Below, in pieces: positions 19,519 to 26,612 of a stretch of DNA of 64,000 nucleotides. The DNA comes from Saccharopolyspora erythraea NRRL 2338 (lineage in GTDB: Bacteria > Actinomycetota > Actinomycetes > Mycobacteriales > Pseudonocardiaceae). How positions within the stretch are numbered: the stretch's first letter is position 1; each line of letters opens with the position of its first letter. A program made the translations under genes and the position numbers. Where the stretch lies: positions 1,291,584-1,355,583 of the forward strand of contig NC_009142.1 in NCBI RefSeq assembly GCF_000062885.1, in the 5' to 3' direction. Below the pieces are notes generated by a model, which was not told the origin of the DNA, ran no database searches, and saw only the letters and a list, made by a program, of their open reading frames with translations.

Positions 19519-20331
19519 GTGTTCGACGTCGCCGCCGTGCTTGATCCGCTGCTCGCTCGTTACGCCTCGTGGCTCGCGCTGCCCGGGGCGGCGACCGCGG
19601 ACACCTCCGATGAGGATCCCGACAACGTGGTGCTGATGCCGATGGTGTTGCGGATCGAACGCAAGGAGCCGCCGCGGCGGACCGCTCTGCTGGAGGCCGC
19701 TGCGGCGGCTGCCATCGCCGTTTGCCTGGACGAGCGGTGCAAGCCGGGCGGGGAGTGGCACGAGCCGATGCGCGAATGGATCTCCGGCCGCATCCGCAAG
19801 GTGGCGCGGCGCGCGCGGGGTGCGCACTGGGAGGCAGTGCAGTCGTTGCCCGGGATCACGGTCGAGGTCGATGGCGCGCAGGTGCGGGCGTTCCTGCCCG
19901 CGCGGGTCGCGGACATGCCGAAGGAGCTCACGCGCCTGCAGATCTCCGGCAGCGAGTTGGAGGCTGACGAGCCGGACGAGCCGATCGCCGGGCTTCCCGT
20001 CCTGTGGCTCAATCCCGAGGTGCCGATGAGCGCGGGGAAGACCGCCGCGCAGGTCGGGCACGCCACGATGATGATGGCCGCGCTGCTGCGGGGCGAAGGA
20101 CTGGAGGCCGAGCTGGAGCGCTGGGCGGCCGACGGTTTCCGGTGCTCGGTTCGCGAGGCCGACGAAGAGACGTGGCAGCTCCTGCACCCGAAGGACGACC
20201 CCGAGACTGCGTGGCGCGAGCGGCGCGTGACGGTGGTGCGCGACGCGGGGTTCACCGAGGTCGAGCCGGGCACCGTGACGGTGCTCGCGCAGTGGGTCCA
20301 CGACCCACGGCGTGAACTGAGCGGGTCGTGA
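19519..20331 (+). CDS. Peptidyl-tRNA hydrolase 2 (PTH2) family protein
   Basis: 270 residues. Residues about 155-265 form a PTH2-like domain: LNPEVPMSAGKTAAQVGHAT is the characteristic segment carrying the catalytic-region Lys and the His. The N-terminal 150 residues are a separate, mainly helical region with several charged stretches and no recognised family. PTH2 enzymes are known from archaea and eukaryotes and occur in some actinobacteria; canonical Pth should exist elsewhere in the genome. Activity on peptidyl-tRNA is therefore uncertain. The GTG start at 19519 lacks a strong ribosome-binding site. Confidence 0.78.
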   Translation: MFDVAAVLDPLLARYASWLALPGAATADTSDEDPDNVVLMPMVLRIERKEPPRRTALLEAAAAAAIAVCLDERCKPGGEWHEPMREWISGRIRKVARRARGAHWEAVQSLPGITVEVDGAQVRAFLPARVADMPKELTRLQISGSELEADEPDEPIAGLPVLWLNPEVPMSAGKTAAQVGHATMMMAALLRGEGLEAELERWAADGFRCSVREADEETWQLLHPKDDPETAWRERRVTVVRDAGFTEVEPGTVTVLAQWVHDPRRELSGS

Positions 20332-20723
20332 ACCGAGCGGGTCGGGACCTAGCGGGTAGACGCTGCCGCGTCTGTCCTGGACGCGCCGCCGGACTCTCCG
20401 CGCACAGGAACGGGGGGCGTCTGCGGCGACGCCCCCCGAACATGGCTTACCCGAGAACGTTCATCTGATCTTTACGATCAGTAGGTCTGGCGGCCCGAAA
20501 GTCGTCAAGGCCATTTCGCGTTCCCGGGCAAGTCACCGGTTTCCCGGTACCGATCAGCATGCGACTGCTCCATGGCCTGGGAACAGAGTCGAAAGTCCCG
20601 GTCTCCGCACCAAATCCCCCGCCGTAAGCCCCGGCCACCCCCCCGTAAGCCCCGACCACCGTCAGCACCCGCCGCGGTCGGCCACCGCCGTCATCCGCCA
20701 CCAGCCCTCGGTCGAGGCCACCC
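20332..20723. other. Convergent intergenic region
   Basis: 392 bp between the PTH2-like gene and bioN. It contains a strong terminator (20411-20438) and, near 20610-20665, three imperfect copies of a CCGTAAGCCCC motif. No gene was seen. Confidence 0.5.
20411..20438. terminator. Bidirectional terminator hairpin
   Basis: Perfect 11-bp stem (20411-20421 with 20428-20438) with a 6-nt TGCGGC loop, about 80 bp after the PTH2-like stop. Confidence 0.8.
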
Positions 20724-21344
20724 TCAGTCCTCATCCCCCACGCCGCGGGCCGCCAGGGCTTCGCCGAGCTGGTCGGCGTGCCGCAGCGTGCGGACCAGGA
20801 ACGGCACGGCGAACGCCGTGACGGAGCGCCCGGCGCCCCGCGCTCGCTGCGCTTCGCGCGTTTCGGCGGCGATCGTCGACAGGGCCGCGACGGCCTGCAA
20901 CGTCAGCCCGACGAGCAGCCCGACCCGCTCGGGCCGCACGCCGATGCGACGCGCCGGGGCGAGCCCGCGTTCGATCGCCGTGACCAGGTCGTCGACCCGC
21001 GTCGTCAGGGTGAAGAGGTTCGCCGCACCGAGCGCGGCGAGCAGCCGCAGGCAGATGACGGCAGCGTTGTCCAGGCCGAGCAGCCACCACTGCAGCAGGA
21101 ACACGAACACCAGCATCGGCACCGCCAGCCGCACCGCCTGCCAGCAGCGTCGGGGCGGGATGCGGGCGACCGCGTACCCGGCCACCGCCACCGCTGTCGC
21201 GATGCCCAACGACAGCGGCGAGCCGAGCACGAAGACCAGCACCGCGAAGCCGAGCAGAGCCAGGAACTTCCAGCCCGCGCCGAGCCGGTGCAGCGGGCTG
21301 CTACCCGGCTCGTACAAGCCGAGCGGACTGGCGGTCGCGCTCAT
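20724..21344 (-). CDS. bioN: ECF transporter transmembrane (T) component, BioN-like
   Basis: 206 residues with about five hydrophobic helices and the T-component coupling motif region (ETREAQRARGAGRS, matching the conserved Ala-Arg-Gly signature). It belongs to the CbiQ/BioN family that links the ATPase to the substrate-binding S component in ECF vitamin importers. Its ATG overlaps the stop of bioM (ATGA at 21341-21344). With BioM and BioY encoded in the same cluster, the substrate is most likely biotin. Confidence 0.88.
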   Translation of the reverse strand: MSATASPLGLYEPGSSPLHRLGAGWKFLALLGFAVLVFVLGSPLSLGIATAVAVAGYAVARIPPRRCWQAVRLAVPMLVFVFLLQWWLLGLDNAAVICLRLLAALGAANLFTLTTRVDDLVTAIERGLAPARRIGVRPERVGLLVGLTLQAVAALSTIAAETREAQRARGAGRSVTAFAVPFLVRTLRHADQLGEALAARGVGDED

Positions 21345-22030
21345 CCGATCAGCGCCCGGTAGTGCGCGAGAGCGGCGTCCGGAAGGTCGTCGGCCACGAT
21401 CTTCCCGTCGTCGAGCACCACGACCCGGTCGAAGCCGTCGAGCAGGTCCAGGTCGTGGGTGACCAGCACGACCTGCTGCGGCAGTCCGGCCAGCACCTCG
21501 GCGAAGTGCCGTTTGTTGCGCAGGTCCAGCAGCGTCGTCGGCTCGTCGCAGACCAGGACGTCCGGATCGAGCACCAGCATCGAGCACAGCGCGAGCAGCT
21601 GCTTCTGCCCGCCGGAGAGCTGGTGGGCGGGGTGGTCCTCGTAGCCGCCGAGGCCGTGGCGTGCGAGGACCTCGGCCGCGCGGCGGCTCCGCTCCGCCTT
21701 CGGCAGGCCCTGGCCGCGCAGGGAGAACGCGACGTCCTCGCCCGCGGTCGGCATCACGATCTGGCTGTCGGGGTGGGTGAACACGAAACCGACGCGCTTG
21801 CGCACCCGGCGCCCGTCCCGCACCGGGTCGAGGCCGTCGACCAGCACCCGGCCCCGTTCCGGGTGCACCAGCCCGTTGATCATGCGGGCCAGCGTGGACT
21901 TGCCGGAGCCGTTCGCGCCGACGAACGCCACGCGCTGCTCGGTCAGCTTCAGGTCGATGCCGCGCAGCACGGTCCGCTCGCCGTAGGCGTGCGCGACGTC
22001 CTCGAACTCGATCAATCCACTCTCTCCCAC
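21341..22030 (-). CDS. bioM: ECF transporter ATP-binding protein, BioM-like
   Basis: 229 residues: an ABC ATPase with Walker A GANGSGKS (residues 38-45), Q-loop at HPDSQIV, signature LSGGQ, Walker B VLVCDEPTT and switch His in VTHDLD. It powers biotin uptake with BioN and BioY. Its start lies just inside the end of the thiolase gene (about 19-bp overlap, 22012-22030), so the genes are probably translated from one message. Confidence 0.9.
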   Translation of the reverse strand: MGESGLIEFEDVAHAYGERTVLRGIDLKLTEQRVAFVGANGSGKSTLARMINGLVHPERGRVLVDGLDPVRDGRRVRKRVGFVFTHPDSQIVMPTAGEDVAFSLRGQGLPKAERSRRAAEVLARHGLGGYEDHPAHQLSGGQKQLLALCSMLVLDPDVLVCDEPTTLLDLRNKRHFAEVLAGLPQQVVLVTHDLDLLDGFDRVVVLDDGKIVADDLPDAALAHYRALIG

Positions 22031-23511
22031 ACCGTGGCCACGCCCAGCCCGCCGCCGGAGGACAGCGCGGCCAGGCCGGTGCGAGGCCCACCGGCCCGCA
22101 CCATCCGGCTGAACAATCGCACCACCAGCACCGCGCCCGAGGCACCCCAGGGGTGGCCGAGGGCGATGGCACCGCCGTCCGGGCTCGCGATCCGGTCGTC
22201 GACGCCGGCCGCATCAAGGCAGGCGAGCGCCTGCCCGGCGAACGCTTCGTTGAACTCGACGACCTCCGGTGCGTGCCCGGCGAGCAGCGCCCGCATCGCG
22301 GGCACCGCGCCGAGGCCGAGCCGGTTCGGGTCGACCCCGGAGGTCTGCCACCCGGCCAGGCGCAGACCGGGCACGCCGAGACGGCGGCGGTTGGCCTCGG
22401 TGGTCATCAGCACCGCCGCCGCGCCGTCGCTGATACCGCAGGAGTTCGCGGCGGTGGCGGTGCCGTCGGCGGTGAAGGCGGGGCGGAAGCGGGCGAGCCG
22501 CTCGGGGGTGAAGTTGGGTCGCGGGCGCTGGTCGGTGGTGATGCCGTCGACGTCGACGACTTCAGCGTCGAACCGGCCCTCTGCCTGTGCGGCGACCGCG
22601 CGGGCGTGGCTGCGGGCGGCGAAGGCGTCCTGGCGCTGGCGGGAGATCCCGGCCTCCGCTGCCACCAGGTCGGCGGCCGGGCCCATCTCCGGATCGCCGA
22701 TCTCGGGTGGGGCGAACGGGGCTCGGGCGTAGAAGCGCGGCGGTTCGGCCGCCGAGCGCGGACGCCACGCCCGCCACGGCGCCGTCGACGGGCTCTCGGC
22801 ACCGCCCGCGAGGTACCAGTCGCCGGCGCCGGCCCGGATCAGCGCGGCGGCGGTGGTGATGGCGCTGAGGCCGCTCGCGCACTGGCGGTCCACCGTCATG
22901 CCGGGCACGTCGTGGCCCAACCCGGCCAGCAGCGACGCGACGCGGGCGGTGTTGCCGCCGGGCCCGAGGACGTTGCCCAGCACGACGTCGTCGAGTGGGA
23001 TCGCGAAGCGACGGTCCACCGCGCCCGCACCGGACGCCTCGGCGGGGCCGTCCGCGGCGGCGCGGCGGTCCGCCCCGGGGCCGGATCGCCGCGCGTTCTC
23101 GGGAGTGGCCGCCTCCCCGCCTGCCGATACCCGTCCGACGTCCCCACCGGCGCTCGCGTCGCGAGCTTCGCCCGCCACCCGCTCGCTCATGCCGCCAGCA
23201 CTCATCCCGCGAGCTTCGCCCGCCACCCACCCGAGCGAGGTGCCAGCCGCTTCGCACGCCGCCCGGCCGCCCTCACCACCACCGCTCACGCTGCGGACTT
23301 CGTCCACCGCTCCGCTACTCCCGCTCGCGGTGATCCGTTCGCCGTCGTCCAGCACGGCACGCAGCACGGCCGCGGCCAGCCGGTCGACCGCGACGTTGCG
23401 CAGCACGCCGCCGGCTTCGCCGATCGGGCTCCGCCGCGCCGCGATGACCACCGGCGTGCGGTCCTCCTCGTCGGCGTGGCCGCCGGGCCCGCCTAGCCGC
23501 ACGCCCCTCAT
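22012..23511 (-). CDS. Thiolase-family acyltransferase with internal low-complexity insert
   Basis: 499 residues, about 110 more than a normal thiolase. The core motifs are present: TPVVIAARRSPIG near the N-terminus, the acyl-accepting Cys211 in DRQCASGLSA, NEAFAGQALA and GGAIALGHPWGASGA. In the last motif, where thiolases normally have a Cys-x-Gly base (CIGGG), this protein reads SSGGGLG, so the second catalytic Cys is Ser. Residues about 58-168 form a Gly/Ala/Arg-rich insert with a repeated VAGEAR segment. Thiolases cleave or form 3-ketoacyl-CoA; the Ser substitution may favour a different reaction or weaken activity. It lies 10 bp after the ligase gene and overlaps bioM, so it seems part of a biotin-related operon. 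Confidence 0.82.
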   Translation of the reverse strand: MRGVRLGGPGGHADEEDRTPVVIAARRSPIGEAGGVLRNVAVDRLAAAVLRAVLDDGERITASGSSGAVDEVRSVSGGGEGGRAACEAAGTSLGWVAGEARGMSAGGMSERVAGEARDASAGGDVGRVSAGGEAATPENARRSGPGADRRAAADGPAEASGAGAVDRRFAIPLDDVVLGNVLGPGGNTARVASLLAGLGHDVPGMTVDRQCASGLSAITTAAALIRAGAGDWYLAGGAESPSTAPWRAWRPRSAAEPPRFYARAPFAPPEIGDPEMGPAADLVAAEAGISRQRQDAFAARSHARAVAAQAEGRFDAEVVDVDGITTDQRPRPNFTPERLARFRPAFTADGTATAANSCGISDGAAAVLMTTEANRRRLGVPGLRLAGWQTSGVDPNRLGLGAVPAMRALLAGHAPEVVEFNEAFAGQALACLDAAGVDDRIASPDGGAIALGHPWGASGAVLVVRLFSRMVRAGGPRTGLAALSSGGGLGVATVWERVD

Positions 23512-23521
23512 GCCGCCGCCC

Positions 23522-25009
23522 TCATGCCAGGGTCTCCGCCGCGAGGGTGCCGTCGCGGAGGCGCTCGGCGACCAGCGCCCTGGCGGGCTTGCCCGCCGCC
23601 GTGCGCGGCAGCTCCGCCGTGGCGAGCCACCGGCGCGGCCGCTTCGCCGGTTCGAGCGCCGTGCGGGCGCGCTCGCGCAGCGCGGCGAGCGGCGACGCCG
23701 CAGGGCCGACCTCGACGACCGCCGTGATCAGGTCGCCGAGCCGGGGATGTGGTGTGGCCGCCACCAGCACGTCGCGCACGCCTTCGGCGCCGCGCAGCAC
23801 CTCCTCGACCTCCTCAGCCGAGACGATCCGGCCACCGCTGTTGAGCACCGCGCTCGAACGCCCGAGGATCTCCAGCGTCCCGTCGTCGTGCAGGACGGCC
23901 CGGTCCCCGACGCTCGACCAGCCGTCGTGCCAGTCCGCCGGCCAGGTGACCGCGCCGCGGTCGAGGTAGCCGTCGAAGACCAGCCCGGAACGCGTCCACA
24001 GCTCCCCGTCGCGGACCGCGTGTCCGTCGCGGATCTCGTTTCCGTCGCGGGCCGCGTTTCCGTCGCGGATCTCGTCTCCATCGCGGACCCCATCGCCGAC
24101 CTCGTCGCCGCCGCCGACTTCGTGTCCGTCGCGGCCCACGTCTCCGCCGCGGATCTCGACCTCGACCACCGGGCGGAGCCCGTCGCCGCGGTCGACCGCG
24201 ACAAACGAGTGCTCGGCTGAGCCGTAGTACGCCACCAGCTCGCAGTCCGGCAGCGTCGCTTCGAGCCGCCGCCTCAGCGCCGGGTCGGCCTTGGCGCCGC
24301 CACACACGACCAACCGCAGCGCGCAGTCGGCCGGATCCAGGTGCGGCAACAGCGACGCGATCATCGACGGGACCAGGTGGACCACCGTCGCGGTGCGGCA
24401 GGCTTCGGCGGCCTCCGTGACCGACCACCGCTCCAGCAGCCGCAGGCCGGCGCCGCCGTGCAGCGTGTGCACCGCGCCGAACAGGAACAGCGACGAGCTC
24501 AGCGGGCCGGGAATGAGCACGACGTCGTCGGCGCGGAGGCCGAGGTCCAGCGCGGCGAAGCTGTCCAGCCACGACCGCCGGGAGCGGACCAGGACCTTCG
24601 GGCGTCCGCTGCTTCCCGAGGTCGTCGGAAGGTAGAAGGGGGTGTCGGCGTCGCCGACCGCAGGCACGTCGGGAACCGGTCCGGTCGGCACAGCGCCGGT
24701 CACGACGGCAGCCGGACGCGCGTCGTCCAGCACCGCCTCGCGTTCGCGGGCGGTCCAGGTCGGCTCGACGATCAGCGCGGCGGCACCGGCCAGTTCCGCG
24801 CCGAGGAACCAGCAGAGGCCGCCGAGCGCGTCGTCGGCTTCGATCGCGATGCGCCGGCCATCGTGCGCGGCGAGTGCGTGCGCGGCGCGGCTGACCTGGG
24901 CGCGAAGCTCGGCACGGGTCAGGTCACCGCCGGGGTGCGACACCCCCGCAGGCCGCCCGCCAGGGAGTCGCTCGGGGTGCGGCTCCCCGCCGTAGCCGCC
25001 GAGCAGCAC
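23522..25009 (-). CDS. AMP-forming acyl-CoA ligase with short tandem-repeat insert
   Basis: 495 residues. An ANL-superfamily ligase: the phosphate-binding motif TTSGSSGRPK at residues 129-138, YYGSAEH at 261-267, WSSVGDRAVLHDDGTLEILGR region (motif A7/A8) and a C-terminal catalytic Lys in TAAGKPARALV. Residues about 288-336 are a run of six-residue units such as RDGNEI, RDGHAV and RDGDEI, produced by an 18-bp DNA repeat and absent from normal ligases. It should activate a carboxylic acid to a CoA thioester. GTG at 25009 starts 1 bp after the bioY stop codon (GGGAG upstream), which ties it to biotin transport. A pimelate-like or biotin-derived acid is a reasonable guess for the substrate. Confidence 0.85.
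   Translation of the reverse strand: MLLGGYGGEPHPERLPGGRPAGVSHPGGDLTRAELRAQVSRAAHALAAHDGRRIAIEADDALGGLCWFLGAELAGAAALIVEPTWTAREREAVLDDARPAAVVTGAVPTGPVPDVPAVGDADTPFYLPTTSGSSGRPKVLVRSRRSWLDSFAALDLGLRADDVVLIPGPLSSSLFLFGAVHTLHGGAGLRLLERWSVTEAAEACRTATVVHLVPSMIASLLPHLDPADCALRLVVCGGAKADPALRRRLEATLPDCELVAYYGSAEHSFVAVDRGDGLRPVVEVEIRGGDVGRDGHEVGGGDEVGDGVRDGDEIRDGNAARDGNEIRDGHAVRDGELWTRSGLVFDGYLDRGAVTWPADWHDGWSSVGDRAVLHDDGTLEILGRSSAVLNSGGRIVSAEEVEEVLRGAEGVRDVLVAATPHPRLGDLITAVVEVGPAASPLAALRERARTALEPAKRPRRWLATAELPRTAAGKPARALVAERLRDGTLAAETLA
24004..24150. repeat. 18-bp tandem repeat inside the acyl-CoA ligase gene
   Basis: About seven imperfect copies of an 18-bp unit (TCCGTCGCGGATCTCGTT type on the plus strand), keeping the reading frame. 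Confidence 0.75.
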
Positions 25010-25010
25010 G

Positions 25011-25595
25011 TCAGCTCCCGGTGGTGGCGGTGCTGCGCGGGGCGCTGAGCGTCGGCACGGCGCGGTGCACGGCGACCGCGACCAGCGAGACCGCGACGAG
25101 CTTCACGGCGTCACCGGGCAGGAACACCAGCGACTGCACCGCGGCCGAACCGATGTCGCCGGTGAACGCGCCCCAGTAGGGGATGCCGACGAGGTAGTCG
25201 ACCGCGACGCCCGCGACGTTGGCGACCAGCAGCGTCACCAGGCCGGGCCGGGGCATCGCGCGCTGCACGATCAGGCCGACGACCACCGCCGAGGCGATCC
25301 AGCCGAGCACGAACCCGCCGCTGGGGCCCGCGAACGGCGCGATCCCGCCCCGGCCACCGGAGAGCAGCGGCAGCCCGAGCGCGACCAGTGCCACGAACAG
25401 CAGGACGGCGGCGCCGCCCCGGCGGGCGCCGAGGATGCTTCCCGCCAGCAGCGGACCCATGTTCTGCAGGACGATCGGCACCGCCGCGCCACCGATGTAA
25501 AGTCCGGGGAAGATGCCGAGCACGGCGATGAACGCGGCGAACACCACGGTCCTGGCCAGATTGGCGGCAGGCGCCGGGTTCCGGGTTCCGGGCAC
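25011..25595 (-). CDS. bioY: Biotin transporter substrate-binding (S) component BioY
   Basis: 194 residues, six hydrophobic helices. VVFAAFIAVLGIFPGLYIGG, VPIVLQNMGPLLAG and PFAGPSGGFVLGWIASA are typical BioY segments, including the biotin-site region. The GTG at 25595 follows GGGAG with a 5-nt gap. It is the first gene of the operon bioY, ligase, thiolase, bioM, bioN, and binds biotin in the membrane for the ECF module. Confidence 0.93.
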   Translation of the reverse strand: MPGTRNPAPAANLARTVVFAAFIAVLGIFPGLYIGGAAVPIVLQNMGPLLAGSILGARRGGAAVLLFVALVALGLPLLSGGRGGIAPFAGPSGGFVLGWIASAVVVGLIVQRAMPRPGLVTLLVANVAGVAVDYLVGIPYWGAFTGDIGSAAVQSLVFLPGDAVKLVAVSLVAVAVHRAVPTLSAPRSTATTGS

Positions 25596-25963
25596 GTTTG
25601 CTCCCTCGGGGTCTTCGGGCGCCGAACGCCACGACTCGTGATTCACTTGCGCGGCCCGTTGCAGGGGGTTCCGGCTCGCGCGAAGCGAGGACAACCTACC
25701 CGGCATTCCACGCCGAACGCCAAAGCCCGCAGCGAGGTTTGTCGGAGATCTACAAAGGCCCTCCGCGCCTTTTGGGCCGATCACACCCACGCCGTGTCCT
25801 GGATCACCCAGCGTCCAGCCTGTGGGCGCGAGCCGACGGGACCCGACCGTGGGACGGCGGCAGGACACGGGCGGGTGAAACGAGATCCGTCCACCGCGAT
25901 TTCCCGCCTCCGGTAAGGCAATGTCGCCGCAGCACACCGTGTGCGAGATGGAGGGAGACTGCG
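25596..25963. promoter_or_regulatory. Divergent promoter region of bioY and DUF3052 gene
   Basis: 368 bp. On the minus strand TAGGTT (25692-25697) could be the bioY -10 box, with TTGGCG 19 bp upstream. A 9-bp palindrome GTGATTCAC lies at 25638-25646, downstream of that box, and a TTTGT...ACAAA dyad at 25738-25756. No known biotin-repressor box was recognised with confidence. Confidence 0.35.
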
Positions 25964-26383
25964 GTGACGGCGAAGCAGGACCAGCAGATCGAACCGGCGG
26001 TCCGGTTGGGCTTCGAGCCCGGGCAGGTGGTGCTCGAGATCGGGTTCGACGACGACGCGGACCCGGCGCTGCGCGCGGCGATCGAGGAGGTCACCGGTCA
26101 GGACGTGGTGCTGGACGAGACCGAGGACACCGCCGACGCCGCCGTGCTGTGGTTCCGGGAGGACGACGGCGACCTCGTCGAGGCGCTGGTCGACGCCCGG
26201 TCCCAGCTCGGCGAAGCCGCGTTCGTCTGGGTGCTGACGCCCGCCGACGGTCGCGCCGGGTACGTCGAACCGGCCGACATCGGGGAGAGCGCCGTGGTCG
26301 CCGGCCTGGTCCACGACCAGACCACCAGCCCTGTCGACGGCTGGACCGGCTCCCGCCTGGTCGCGCCACCTTCCCGCTGGTAG
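25964..26383 (+). CDS. DUF3052 family protein
   Basis: 139 residues, acidic and soluble. RLGFEPGQVVLEIGFDDDAD, LWFREDDGDLVEALVDA and the glycine-poor VWVLTPADGRAGYVEPADIG segment match the DUF3052 family, widespread in actinobacteria and without a proven function. GTG at 25964 follows GAGGGAG. The gene stands alone between bioY and dinG. Confidence 0.88.
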   Translation: MTAKQDQQIEPAVRLGFEPGQVVLEIGFDDDADPALRAAIEEVTGQDVVLDETEDTADAAVLWFREDDGDLVEALVDARSQLGEAAFVWVLTPADGRAGYVEPADIGESAVVAGLVHDQTTSPVDGWTGSRLVAPPSRW

Positions 26384-26612
26384 CCGCGGTCCGCGGCCAG
26401 CCGGGGTGGTCCTCCGGGCATCGGCGTGAAGGTGTCCAGGTCTGGAGGCGCCGACCAGGCCGCGGAGAAGCGGCGTCCCGGCACGAGGCGATCAGGGACG
26501 CCTCGGCAGGACCACCGGCCTCACCAGGCCCACCGGACCACCGGTCTCAGCCGGACCGCCGACCTCGCCAGGCCCACACCGCCCCCGCTGCCACGGACGC
26601 CGGCCGCGCGGG

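Noticed and set aside
25638..25756. Biotin-repressor binding box near bioY
   Set aside because: The short dyads seen do not match a BirA, BioR or BioQ consensus well enough to name one.
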